Notes: generated from the sequence alone by a model not told the origin. Positions 1 through 7,086 are shown, counted from the stretch's first letter. The stretch is 8,330 nt of DNA from an uncultured Kiloniellales bacterium (GCA_947259625.1 CAMYMY010000141.1:1-8330), one strand, 5' to 3'. Numbers and translations: made by a program.

Positions 1-1192
<1,192 letters not shown>

Positions 1193-1334
1193 GGCGGTTC
1201 TCTGCTGCTGGTGCGGTCGTTTGTCATACACCTTGGGCGGAGGCGCGAAAATGGAGAAGGTGGCCGTCCTTCGAGACGACCCGTGCGAAAAATGCGGCCA
1301 GAACCCGACGCCAACGCGGCCCAGGGGTGTTGTC

Positions 1335-1348
1335 TTGACTTAGGTCAA
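1335..1348 (+). promoter_or_regulatory. Fnr/FixK/Nnr-type operator box 1 (TTGAC-TTAG-GTCAA)
   Basis: The 14 bases form a perfect inverted repeat, TTGAC-N4-GTCAA, the two-fold half-site pattern bound by Crp/Fnr-family oxygen or NO regulators (consensus TTGAT-N4-ATCAA, with the C/G variant common in alphaproteobacteria). The centre is at 1341.5. If it acts at -41.5 (class II activation), transcription would begin at 1383 on the plus strand, and the -10 window falls exactly on GACAAT (1371-1376, four of six matches to TATAAT). On the minus strand the same geometry gives GGCGTC, so control of the DUF3775 gene is favoured over control of the fumarase. Which family member binds cannot be told from the site. 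Confidence 0.8.
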
Positions 1349-1370
1349 TGCCGGAGGCTACAGGGGGAAC

Positions 1371-1376
1371 GACAAT
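1371..1376 (+). promoter_or_regulatory. Predicted -10 element for the DUF3775 gene
   Basis: GACAAT lies exactly where a class II Fnr-type box at 1335-1348 would need a -10 hexamer (-12 to -7 for a start at 1383). There is no good -35 hexamer, as expected for an activator-dependent promoter. The predicted leader to the ATG at 1448 is about 65 bases. This start site also excludes the out-of-frame ATG at 1375, which otherwise has a ribosome-binding-like AGGGGG ahead of it. Confidence 0.5.
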
Positions 1377-1447
1377 GGCGCGAATATCGGCACCGTTCTT
1401 CGAACGAATTCCGGAGTCGCCGCGCGGCCCAGACAGGAACCGATGCC

Positions 1448-1852
1448 ATGCTTTCCATCGCTCCCGAGAAGGTCTGTTTCGTGGTCATCAAGGCGCGGGC
1501 CTTCGACGTCAAGGTCGACGTCATCGAGCCCGACCCGGGATCGAACCCCGCCGACGACGACATGCGCGAAGTCCTCGAGGACTACGAGGAGGACCCGACC
1601 TTCGATGAACTGAAGGACTTCATACAGTCGCTGAACGTGGACGAGCAGATCGACCTGGTCGCCCTCACCTGGCTCGGCCGGGGCGACGGGACCAAGGACG
1701 AGTGGAGCGACCTCGTCCAGCAGGCCAAGGACTCGCGGTCCGACCATACCGCGGAATACCTCCTCGGTATCCCGCTGCTGGGCGACTACCTGGAGGAGGC
1801 CCTCTCGCAGCTCGGCTTTTTCTGCGACGAGGAAGAGATCGGTCACCTCTGA
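1448..1852 (+). CDS. DUF3775 family protein
   Basis: This is a 134-residue acidic cytoplasmic protein. It matches from memory the DUF3775 family, whose members start with the pattern MLSI-PEKVCFVV-KAR and carry the signatures EPDPGSN (31-37) and DEQ-DLVALTWLGRGD. No biochemical role is known to me. Acidic residues are dense in the middle (around residues 40-60) and at the C-terminus (CDEEEIGHL), and there are no membrane segments or signal peptide. The start is the ATG at 1448, set by AGGAA eight bases upstream and by the family's N-terminus. The frame stays open far upstream, antisense to the fumarase, so an automatic caller might report a false 598-residue protein. An Fnr-type box centred about 106 bases upstream with a well-placed -10 suggests low-oxygen induction. 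The ATP-grasp gene follows on the same strand, 186 bases away, with its own box. Confidence 0.85.
   Translation: MLSIAPEKVCFVVIKARAFDVKVDVIEPDPGSNPADDDMREVLEDYEEDPTFDELKDFIQSLNVDEQIDLVALTWLGRGDGTKDEWSDLVQQAKDSRSDHTAEYLLGIPLLGDYLEEALSQLGFFCDEEEIGHL
1757..1769. repeat. Inverted repeat TACC-N5-GGTA, copy 1
   Basis: The sequence TACC-TCCTC-GGTA, extended by one further symmetric base pair (A...T) to a 15-base palindrome-like site, lies inside the 3' part of the DUF3775 gene. The same arrangement recurs 115 bases downstream and I found it nowhere else in the window. It could be a binding site for a dimeric regulator, but it also encodes ordinary residues (Tyr-Leu-Leu-Gly), so chance is possible. 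Confidence 0.3.
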
Positions 1853-1871
1853 CGGCACGGAGGGCATCCGA

Positions 1872-1884
1872 TACCAAGGGGGTA
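1872..1884. repeat. Inverted repeat TACC-N5-GGTA, copy 2
   Basis: TACC-AAGGG-GGTA lies in the intergenic region between DUF3775 and the ATP-grasp gene, about 82 bases before the centre of the second Fnr-type box. With copy 1 it forms a pair upstream of the ATP-grasp promoter. The arrangement would suit a dimeric regulator of LuxR/FixJ-like type, but I cannot assign one. Confidence 0.35.
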
Positions 1885-1890
1885 AAGGCC

Positions 1891-1956
1891 ATGACCTTCC
1901 GCCTGGCCGGCCCCGCCTGCGACGACGCCGCGCGACTCCCGGTGCCTGCCGATTGA
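1891..1956 (+). CDS. Possible 21-residue leader ORF
   Basis: A short frame begins with ATG preceded by AAGGGGG eight bases upstream and encodes a 21-residue peptide (MTFRLAGPACDD...VPAD). It ends with TGA at 1954-1956, inside the left half of the second Fnr-type box. The spacing of the purine run to the ATG is good, but the purine run overlaps the TACC-N5-GGTA repeat and may belong to that. There is no recognisable family. It would have to be read on the DUF3775 transcript, since the ATP-grasp promoter is predicted further downstream. It could equally be chance. Confidence 0.2.
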   Translation: MTFRLAGPACDDAARLPVPAD

Positions 1957-1966
1957 CGCAGGTCAT
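1953..1966 (+). promoter_or_regulatory. Fnr/FixK-type operator box 2 with predicted -10 (TTGAC-GCAG-GTCAT)
   Basis: The site matches the TTGAC-N4-GTCAA pattern of box 1 in nine of ten half-site positions. With its centre at 1959.5, a class II start would be at 2001. The -10 window 1989-1994 reads TAGCCT, which keeps the three most conserved positions (TA...T). The leader to the ATP-grasp ATG at 2039 would be 38 bases. The identical geometry to box 1 supports co-regulation. Confidence 0.7.
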
Positions 1967-2038
1967 GGAGCGGCCCGGCGCGAATCCCTAGCCTCGGGGG
2001 ATGGGAAGGGACGATCCGAGCCCCCTTCCGGACCCGCC

Positions 2039-3583
2039 ATGAGCGCGAAGCAGCAGCGAGTCGACGATTCCGGCCCGGCGGACCCCGACACCGCGCCCGC
2101 CCGCCCCCGGACGCGCGCCTCGCTGCCGGTCGTCCCACAAATTCGCGTCGAGATCGGAGAAGACGAGCGCCGGGACCTGAGGCGCACCGCCGGGAGGCTG
2201 CTCGCCGACGAGCCGCTGCTCAGCGTCACCGAGCCGTTCGGCGCGACCGTCACGTCCGGTCTGGGGCCCTGGCCCGGCTTCTTCCTCGAGGACCACAGCT
2301 GGATATCCTTGTTCGACGGACGCGGCGACATCGCTTACAGCTACCGGGCGCTGCTGCTCGCGGGCGACGGCGACCTCGTCACCATCGGCGCGCCGCGCAA
2401 CGCCACGTTCGAACACTATTGCCGCGATCTTCTCGGGCTCGGCCGGGCCGAGGTGCTGATCCCCGCGGCGACAGACGCCGGACTGCCTCTCACCGTGCGC
2501 TGCGCCAAGGACCCCACGGTGCTGGACCGCGCCGCGGAACGGGCCCGAAGCGGCGGCGGCCTCAACGTCGTTCCCTACATGGGCACCGGCGGCGTCTGGA
2601 TGCTGGCGGGCAAGGTGGCCGCCAGGTCCGGCGTCGAGGTGCGGGTCGCCGCGCCGCCACCGCGCCTGACCAGGCGGGTGAACGACAAGCTCTGGTTCGC
2701 CCAGCGCGTAACCGAGCTCTTCGGCGGCCGGGCACTGCCGCCGGCCTCCGCGGCCTTTAGTCTCGCCGCGCTCGCGGGGCGCCTGGCCGCGCTTTCCAGG
2801 CGCCACGCGGCCGTCGCGGTCAAGCTGACCGGCAGCGCCAGCTCGGCCGGAAACCTCGTGCTGGAGTCGGACGAGCTGGCGGGCGTTTCGCTGGGCGCGC
2901 TGCGCAATAGGCTGCACCGCCTCTTGCAAAGCATCGGCTGGCGCGGCGAGTTCCCTCTGCTGGTGACGGCATGGGAGCACCCGATCATCGCCAGCCCCTC
3001 GGTGCAGCTCTGGATTCCCGAGCGCGGCGCGGGCGACATCGCGGTGGAGGGCATCTTCGATCAAACCGTCGTGGGAACCGCGCGGATGTTCAGCGGCGCC
3101 GCACAGACGGCCCTGCCGGGGCGGTGGCAAAGCCTGCTCGCACACGAGGCGGCGCTACTCGGCTGCCTGTTTCAGGAGCTGGGCTACTTCGGGCGCTGCA
3201 GCTTCGACGCGATCCTGGTCGGCGACCACCTGGCCTCCGCCGAGCTGCACTGGATCGAGTGCAACGGCCGCTGGGGCGGAACGTCGATTCCCATGACGCT
3301 CGTCAATCGCCTGGTGGGCGACTGGCGGCGGCGGCCCTTCATCGCCATCGGGCGAAGCGATCTCATGGGTCCGCCGCGGCCTCTCGCGGATTTCCTGCGA
3401 CAGATGGAACAACAGCTGTTCCGTCCGCCCGGGGGCACCGCCGGCCTGGTGGTGCTGTCGCCGAGCCGGATCGAGGAGGGCAGCGGTTACGAGCTTGCCG
3501 TGCTGGGCGACACGCAAGCGGCCGCCCGCAAGCTGGCCGAGACCGTATCGCTCCGGCTTGCACCGCCGGCGCAAGCCTCTTGA
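2039..3583 (+). CDS. ATP-grasp family ligase, PGM1-like (pre-ATP-grasp plus ATP-grasp domains)
   Basis: This 514-residue cytoplasmic protein is probably an ATP-dependent carboxylate-amine or peptide ligase; its substrate is unknown. Residues 1-30 are a disordered-looking Pro/Arg/Ala tail. Residues about 85-205 look like the pre-ATP-grasp domain, with a glycine-rich segment GGGLNVVPYMGTGG (172-185). The ATP-grasp fold starts near RVNDKLWF (213-220). K262 in VKLTGSASSAGN is the likely nucleotide-binding lysine of the glycine-rich loop. Acidic residues in the VEGIFDQ (336-342) and SFDAIL (388-393) segments, and the IECNGRWGGTSIP segment (406-418; E407 and N409), fit the magnesium-binding end of the fold. 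The start at ATG 2039 has only a weak ribosome binding site. Box 2 lies about 80 bases upstream. No recognisable biosynthetic partner lies next door, unlike typical PGM1 genes in peptide antibiotic clusters. The PGM1 resemblance is from memory of the family pattern, so the subfamily is less certain than the fold. Confidence 0.8.
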   Translation: MSAKQQRVDDSGPADPDTAPARPRTRASLPVVPQIRVEIGEDERRDLRRTAGRLLADEPLLSVTEPFGATVTSGLGPWPGFFLEDHSWISLFDGRGDIAYSYRALLLAGDGDLVTIGAPRNATFEHYCRDLLGLGRAEVLIPAATDAGLPLTVRCAKDPTVLDRAAERARSGGGLNVVPYMGTGGVWMLAGKVAARSGVEVRVAAPPPRLTRRVNDKLWFAQRVTELFGGRALPPASAAFSLAALAGRLAALSRRHAAVAVKLTGSASSAGNLVLESDELAGVSLGALRNRLHRLLQSIGWRGEFPLLVTAWEHPIIASPSVQLWIPERGAGDIAVEGIFDQTVVGTARMFSGAAQTALPGRWQSLLAHEAALLGCLFQELGYFGRCSFDAILVGDHLASAELHWIECNGRWGGTSIPMTLVNRLVGDWRRRPFIAIGRSDLMGPPRPLADFLRQMEQQLFRPPGGTAGLVVLSPSRIEEGSGYELAVLGDTQAAARKLAETVSLRLAPPAQAS

Positions 3584-3609
3584 AGGGTTTTTCCCGGCAT
3601 CCCCCGTAG

Positions 3610-4419
3610 CTAGATCCTGCCGCCTTCGGAGCGGTGGTGAAGGTGGGTGTGCTTGACGCTCTCCACCGTCCGCGCCACCTCGTCATCGGCGAGCGGTGGC
3701 TTGCAGCGTACCCGGTTCCAGCACAGCAGGAGTTCCAGAACCACGTCGGGGTCCACCTCGTGCCAGAGCAGATGTCCGGTCAGCGACGCGATCGTGTTGT
3801 TGCGCTCGCCCTCGGCGACCCCCTGTCGCACCAGGGCACGCCAATAGGCCAGTGGATGGCCCCGGTGCGTGGTGTCGCGTTGCAACAGCGTCGATAGCCA
3901 CCCGGGCAGGGGCGCGAGCGGTACGTCATCCGGCCCATGAGAGTCTTGCCAGGCATAGCGTCGGCCCGAGGCGTGCAGGGCCGGCGGGGCAACCACGAGG
4001 CCGCCGTCTCCGCGCAGGTCGATACCCGGCGCCAGGGCCACCTTGTTGGGGATGCTTCCGCCGGGGTGGGCGAAGTAGAGATGCCGGCCGCCGCCGCCGG
4101 TGACCGCTTCGACCGTTTCGGGCAGGGCCCCATGCTCGGTCTCGAGCCGGGTCATGCTGTCCGCGCCGCCGTGCCTCGGGTCGATGTCGAGCACGACGAG
4201 CCCAGAGACCGCCCCGGTCACGATGCCCAGGTTCGCGTCCGGCCAACGGCCAAACCAAGCCTCGACCTCCTCTCTCGTCGGCAAGCGGTTCTGAAAGGAC
4301 TCCCAACGGACCAACGGCCGCTTGCCGCCGGACTTGACCGGGATGGCCGCCCAGCCGCGCGCCAGACAGTCCAGCGCCGCGCGCGCCGCCTGCGACTCCG
4401 CCCTGCCCGCCCGTACCAC
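3610..4419 (-). CDS. Stand-alone primase-polymerase (AEP Prim-Pol with PriCT-1 domain)
   Basis: This protein of about 269 residues should make RNA or DNA primers and extend them. The Prim-Pol domain shows the archaeo-eukaryotic primase catalytic set: LDIDPRHGG (the DxD pair), GGGGRHLYF (the xxH motif) and the third acidic motif GIDLRGDGGLVVAPP. The N-terminal CLARGWAAIPVKSGGKRPL is the usual family opening. The last 75 residues fit PriCT-1 (GVAEGERNNTIASL...PPLADDEVARTVESV). Two starts are possible. I prefer the GTG at 4417-4419, which has a perfect AGGAGG five bases ahead; the ATG at 4459-4461 would add 14 residues but has a poor ribosome binding site. Most relatives lie in phages, plasmids or integrative elements, fused or next to a helicase. 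Here there is no helicase, integrase or phage gene nearby. The gene converges on the ATP-grasp gene with only 26 bases between the stops. Box 3 lies upstream. Confidence 0.88.
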   Translation of the reverse strand: MVRAGRAESQAARAALDCLARGWAAIPVKSGGKRPLVRWESFQNRLPTREEVEAWFGRWPDANLGIVTGAVSGLVVLDIDPRHGGADSMTRLETEHGALPETVEAVTGGGGRHLYFAHPGGSIPNKVALAPGIDLRGDGGLVVAPPALHASGRRYAWQDSHGPDDVPLAPLPGWLSTLLQRDTTHRGHPLAYWRALVRQGVAEGERNNTIASLTGHLLWHEVDPDVVLELLLCWNRVRCKPPLADDEVARTVESVKHTHLHHRSEGGRI

Positions 4420-4511
4420 GCGCGCCTCCTCGCGGTCTCCGCCGGTCGCACCGAAGGGCATCCGATCATCCGGCGAGGTTTATGCCGTAGCCGGGTCGAA
4501 TTCCGCTGCCC

Positions 4512-4525
4512 ATGATCTGAATCAA
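4512..4525. promoter_or_regulatory. Fnr/FixK-type operator box 3 (ATGAT-CTGA-ATCAA), divergent region
   Basis: Nine of ten half-site positions match the classical TTGAT-N4-ATCAA consensus. The centre is at 4518.5, in the divergent region between the Prim-Pol gene and the plus-strand small gene. For the plus strand, class II geometry puts the -10 window at 4548-4553, which reads TATACA in an AT-rich patch, with a start at 4560. For the minus strand the window (4484-4489) reads TACGGC, a poorer match, although CATAAA lies five bases further downstream. The plus strand is therefore the better target; action on both is possible. Confidence 0.65.
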
Positions 4526-4547
4526 TGCGACTTCACATACTATTTAC

Positions 4548-4553
4548 TATACA
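4548..4553 (+). promoter_or_regulatory. Predicted -10 element in the AT-rich patch
   Basis: TATACA sits exactly at -12 to -7 for a class II start at 4560 set by box 3. The surrounding bases (about 4534-4567) are clearly richer in A and T than the rest of the window, as often seen at promoters in GC-rich genomes. The transcript would run through the unassigned stretch to the small gene at 4942. Confidence 0.45.
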
Positions 4554-4572
4554 GTTAGTTGTGATTACAGGG

Positions 4573-4582
4573 ATCCTAGGAT
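4573..4582. repeat. 10-base perfect palindrome ATCCTAGGAT
   Basis: A perfect ten-base palindrome lies about 13 bases after the predicted transcription start at 4560. It is flanked by partly repeated GATCC sequence (GGATCC before, GATCCT after). It may be an operator or a 5' hairpin of the leader. It is short, so chance cannot be ruled out. Confidence 0.25.
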
Positions 4583-5033
4583 GATCCTGGCCGATCGAGT
4601 CGCCAGGCAGGTCCGTAGAGCAAGATGCTCCTCCCGAATCGGTCGTTGGATCGCCGACGATTCCAGAGGGAGCGGTTCCTTGGCTTCGACCGAGAAGAAC
4701 CCCTGCAGCCCTTATCTCTCGAGGCCGCTCCGCAGCCTCGAACAGGCGGTCAGGGACCTCGCCGCCCGAAACAAAGACGCCCCGGCGGCCGAGGACGACA
4801 GCAAGAGGTGCGGTCTCTCGAGTGTGACATCGGACCGGCACCGAAGGAACGACACGGGCCCTGTCCCGGCGGTACCCAAACCCCGAAACGACCGCCCCTT
4901 GCCCGCGGCGGCAGAGTCGAACGGCAGAAGAGGAGGATCACGTGGAGCGCAAAGACCTGAGAGAGGCAGAGCGAAAAGAAGCCTGGGACGCCACCAAGAC
5001 GGCTGTCGGTGCCTATGCCAAGAATCCTTGTAG
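4581..5033 (+). CDS. Doubtful 150-residue ORF in the leader of the small gene
   Basis: The stretch between the predicted start at 4560 and the small gene at 4942 (about 380 bases) holds no recognisable family on either strand. This is the least unlikely reading frame. Its middle part (about codons 48-110, including SLEQAVRDLAARNKDAPAAEDD) has a third-position GC bias like a real gene. Its first 45 codons do not, and the last 40, rich in AGA and GGA, look non-coding where they overlap the well-supported small gene. The ATG has no properly spaced ribosome binding site. It may be a decayed gene, a long untranslated leader or an RNA. Other frames across the stretch look worse. Confidence 0.18.
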   Translation: MILADRVARQVRRARCSSRIGRWIADDSRGSGSLASTEKNPCSPYLSRPLRSLEQAVRDLAARNKDAPAAEDDSKRCGLSSVTSDRHRRNDTGPVPAVPKPRNDRPLPAAAESNGRRGGSRGAQRPERGRAKRSLGRHQDGCRCLCQESL

Positions 5034-5142
5034 GGCCACCGAGGTGGAGGTCACCGCCGCCTTGCGCAAGATCAGGCGCCTGGAAGGCGCCTCCAAGAGG
5101 GCGCTGGCGCGGCCCAGGCTACGAAAGCGGACGGACAAATAG
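4942..5142 (+). CDS. Small basic hypothetical protein (66 aa)
   Basis: The start is GTG at 4942-4944, strongly supported by AGGAGG five bases upstream. The 66-residue product is lysine- and arginine-rich. An N-terminal half predicted helical and charged (MERKDLREAERKEAWDATK) leads, after a short NPC turn, to a second helix (EVEVTAALRKIRRLEGA) and a very basic tail (KRALARPRLRKRTDK). There is a single cysteine and no membrane segment. Such composition suits a nucleic-acid or ribosome-associated protein, but I recognise no family. It converges on the membrane protease gene, with 21 bases between the stops. The promoter is likely the box 3-linked one about 380 bases upstream. A CDS is likely from the ribosome binding site and codon choice; the function is unknown. 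Confidence 0.6.
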   Translation: MERKDLREAERKEAWDATKTAVGAYAKNPCRATEVEVTAALRKIRRLEGASKRALARPRLRKRTDK

Positions 5143-5163
5143 TCCTGTCGTCCCGAATCCGGG

Positions 5164-6297
5164 CTATTCGAGACGCTCCAGATCCATCTTCAGACCGAGG
5201 AACTCGAGCAGGTCCTTGAGCGCAATGACGCCCAGCAGCCTGTCGCCCTCGGCCACCATGAGTCGGCTGTTGCCGCCGCGGCGCATGACCGAAAGCGCCT
5301 TTACGGCATCGGCGCGAGGTCCAATCGTGTTGTCCGGACCACATGGCACAAGGATATCCGCCACCCTGGCCCTGGCCCACTCGGCGCGCGGAACCTCCCT
5401 GACCTGGCGGGTGCTCACCAGGCCGACCAGACGCGGACCGTCGACCACCGGAAAAAGGTCGTAGTGGTAGCCGTAGATGTAGTCCTCGATCAGGCTTTCG
5501 ACCGATAGCTCCAGGGAGACCGTCACGGGATCGAGCGTCATGAACCGCGACACCGGCTCGCCCTCGAAGGCCTGGCGGGTTATGAGCTGGGTGTAGGACG
5601 CACTGGCGGCGCCGCGCAGGAACAGGCCGATCAGGGACAGCCACATCCCGCCGATGAAATCGCCCGTCAGAACGCTGAGGACTCCGAGGGAGATCAGCAC
5701 GATGCCGAAGACTTGGCCGCAGCGCGAGGCGAGCCGCGTGGCCCAGCGCAGATCGCCCTTCCAGTACCACAGCGCCGCGCGCAGCGCCCGGCCGCCGTCC
5801 AGCGGGAAGGCCGGAACGAGGTTGAACACCGCTAGCACGACGTTGATGAAAGCCAGGTAGCCGCTCACCCCCAGGACACTGACCGGCACTCCTTGCACTG
5901 CGCCGGCCAGCGTCAGGCCATGGAAACCGGCGGCCAGCGCAAGGCTCGCGATCGGCCCTGCGATGGCCATCAGAAACTCGGTCTTCGCGCTGTCCGGCTC
6001 CTCCTCCATCTCGGCGACCCCGCCGAAGATGAACAGCGTGATGCCCTTGATCGACAGGCCGTAATGGCGCGCCACGAGGGCATGCGAAAGCTCGTGCAGC
6101 ACCAGGGAGAAGAACAGGCCGATCATTCCGATCACGCCCATCTTCCAATAGGTCGCCGGCGGCAGGCCCGGGTAGAAGGCGGGAAAGAGCCCCTGGGCGA
6201 GCGACCAGGTCACGAGCAGGGCCAGGAACAGCCAGCTCATGTCCGCCTGCACCTTGAAGCCGAACAGCTCGAAGAGGACGAGGCGCTTGCCGAACAT
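5164..6297 (-). CDS. Site-2-type membrane metalloprotease (M50) with two CBS domains
   Basis: This 377-residue integral membrane zinc protease belongs to the SpoIVFB/Rip3-like branch of site-2 proteases, which cut substrates within the membrane. The zinc motif HELSH is at 68-72 and the third ligand is in FPLDGGR (164-170, D167). Hydrophobic segments lie at about 20-40, 53-70, 108-132, 143-163 and 195-228. The C-terminus carries a CBS pair (about 248-302 and 313-366), with FPVVDGPRLVGLVSTRQ and GDRLLGVIALKDLLEFL as typical second-half motifs. CBS domains usually sense adenine nucleotides, so cleavage may respond to energy state. The ATG at 6297 has GAGGG seven bases upstream. It is the last gene of the minus-strand operon, 21 bases after DUF72. 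The substrate is unknown; no anti-sigma factor is visible nearby. Confidence 0.93.
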   Translation of the reverse strand: MFGKRLVLFELFGFKVQADMSWLFLALLVTWSLAQGLFPAFYPGLPPATYWKMGVIGMIGLFFSLVLHELSHALVARHYGLSIKGITLFIFGGVAEMEEEPDSAKTEFLMAIAGPIASLALAAGFHGLTLAGAVQGVPVSVLGVSGYLAFINVVLAVFNLVPAFPLDGGRALRAALWYWKGDLRWATRLASRCGQVFGIVLISLGVLSVLTGDFIGGMWLSLIGLFLRGAASASYTQLITRQAFEGEPVSRFMTLDPVTVSLELSVESLIEDYIYGYHYDLFPVVDGPRLVGLVSTRQVREVPRAEWARARVADILVPCGPDNTIGPRADAVKALSVMRRGGNSRLMVAEGDRLLGVIALKDLLEFLGLKMDLERLE

Positions 6298-6318
6298 GGA
6301 TGGACCCTCGCGCTCCGG

Positions 6319-7086
6319 TCAAGGCGGCGGCGAAACGGCGCCGGGACCCTCACATGGCCCGACCAGCTCCATCAGCCGCCTTGCGTCTTGCGTCGCGTAG
6401 CCTTGCTCGTCGTTGTCAAAGTAGCAGTAGACGTCCAGGCCGGCCTTGCGCCATGTCAAGATCCGCCGCGCCCAGGCGGCGAGCGCCCCTGCATCGTAGC
6501 TTCCGCGATAGGGACCGCCGGGCCCGTGCAGGCGCAGGTAGACGAAATCGGCGGTGACCCGGGCCGGCGCGCAACGGCCGCCCAGATCGTAAACGCAGAA
6601 GGCCGCCTGATGGCGTTGGAGGAGGTCGTAGACCACTGGCGTAAACCAGCTCTCGTCGCGAAACTCGAATGCGAAACGACGGTCCCGGGGCAGCGCGGCG
6701 AGAAAGGCCTCCAGGCGGTCCGGGTCGACCCGCCACCTCGGCGGCAGCTGGAACAGGATCGGCCCGAGCTTGCCGGCCAGGGTGTCCACCACCTCGAAGA
6801 AGCGCCGGCAGGCTTGCGGCGGGTCCTTCAGCTTCTTCATATGGGTGATGTACCGGCTCGCCTTGCAGGCGAAGACGAAGTCGCTGGGCACGCGCTCGCG
6901 CCATGCCGCCAAGACCTCCGGTGTCGGCAGGCGGTAGAAGGTGCTGTTGATCTCCGTCGTGCGGAAGACGCGCGCGTAGTACGCCAGAAAGGTCTCGGGC
7001 CTCGCACCCTCGGGATAGAAGGGTCCGACCCACTGAGCGTAGTGCCAGCCAGAAGTACCGATATGGATGCGCCCGCCGCCGCTCAC
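6319..7086 (-). CDS. DUF72 (YecE-like) TIM-barrel protein
   Basis: This 255-residue cytoplasmic protein has all the usual DUF72 signatures in order: IGTSGWHY (9-16), TEINSTFYRLP (44-54), FACKASRYITH (72-82), LFQLPP (111-116), FEFRDESW (140-147), VYLRLHG (182-188) and CYFDND (221-226). The fold is a TIM barrel with conserved acidic and His residues, suggesting an enzyme, but no reaction is established to my knowledge. The start is the GTG at 7084-7086. An in-frame TAA a short way upstream rules out a longer product, and the frame opens just before the family's N-terminus. The ribosome binding site is weak, so translation may be coupled to the hibernation-factor gene 47 bases upstream. The C-terminus ends in a short proline tail. 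Confidence 0.92.
   Translation of the reverse strand: MSGGGRIHIGTSGWHYAQWVGPFYPEGARPETFLAYYARVFRTTEINSTFYRLPTPEVLAAWRERVPSDFVFACKASRYITHMKKLKDPPQACRRFFEVVDTLAGKLGPILFQLPPRWRVDPDRLEAFLAALPRDRRFAFEFRDESWFTPVVYDLLQRHQAAFCVYDLGGRCAPARVTADFVYLRLHGPGGPYRGSYDAGALAAWARRILTWRKAGLDVYCYFDNDEQGYATQDARRLMELVGPCEGPGAVSPPP

Noticed and set aside
1375..1608. Frame starting at ATG 1375 with an AGGGGG run upstream
   Set aside because: It overlaps DUF3775 out of frame, and its ATG lies within or before the predicted -10/start site of that promoter.
1988..3145. 385-residue minus-strand frame opposite the ATP-grasp gene
   Set aside because: It is a GC-rich shadow frame with no family pattern; the plus-strand frame has recognisable ATP-grasp motifs.
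3293..3306. Fourth Fnr-like box ATGAC-GCTC-GTCAA
   Set aside because: It is inside the ATP-grasp coding region, encodes conserved-looking residues next to the catalytic segment, and has no gene start suitably placed downstream.
3584..3609. GGG-TTTTT-CCC between the convergent ATP-grasp and Prim-Pol genes as a terminator
   Set aside because: A three-pair stem is too short to support an intrinsic terminator.
5152..5163. Hairpin CCCG-AATC-CGGG between the convergent small gene and protease gene as a terminator
   Set aside because: The stem is only four base pairs and no T-run follows on either strand.
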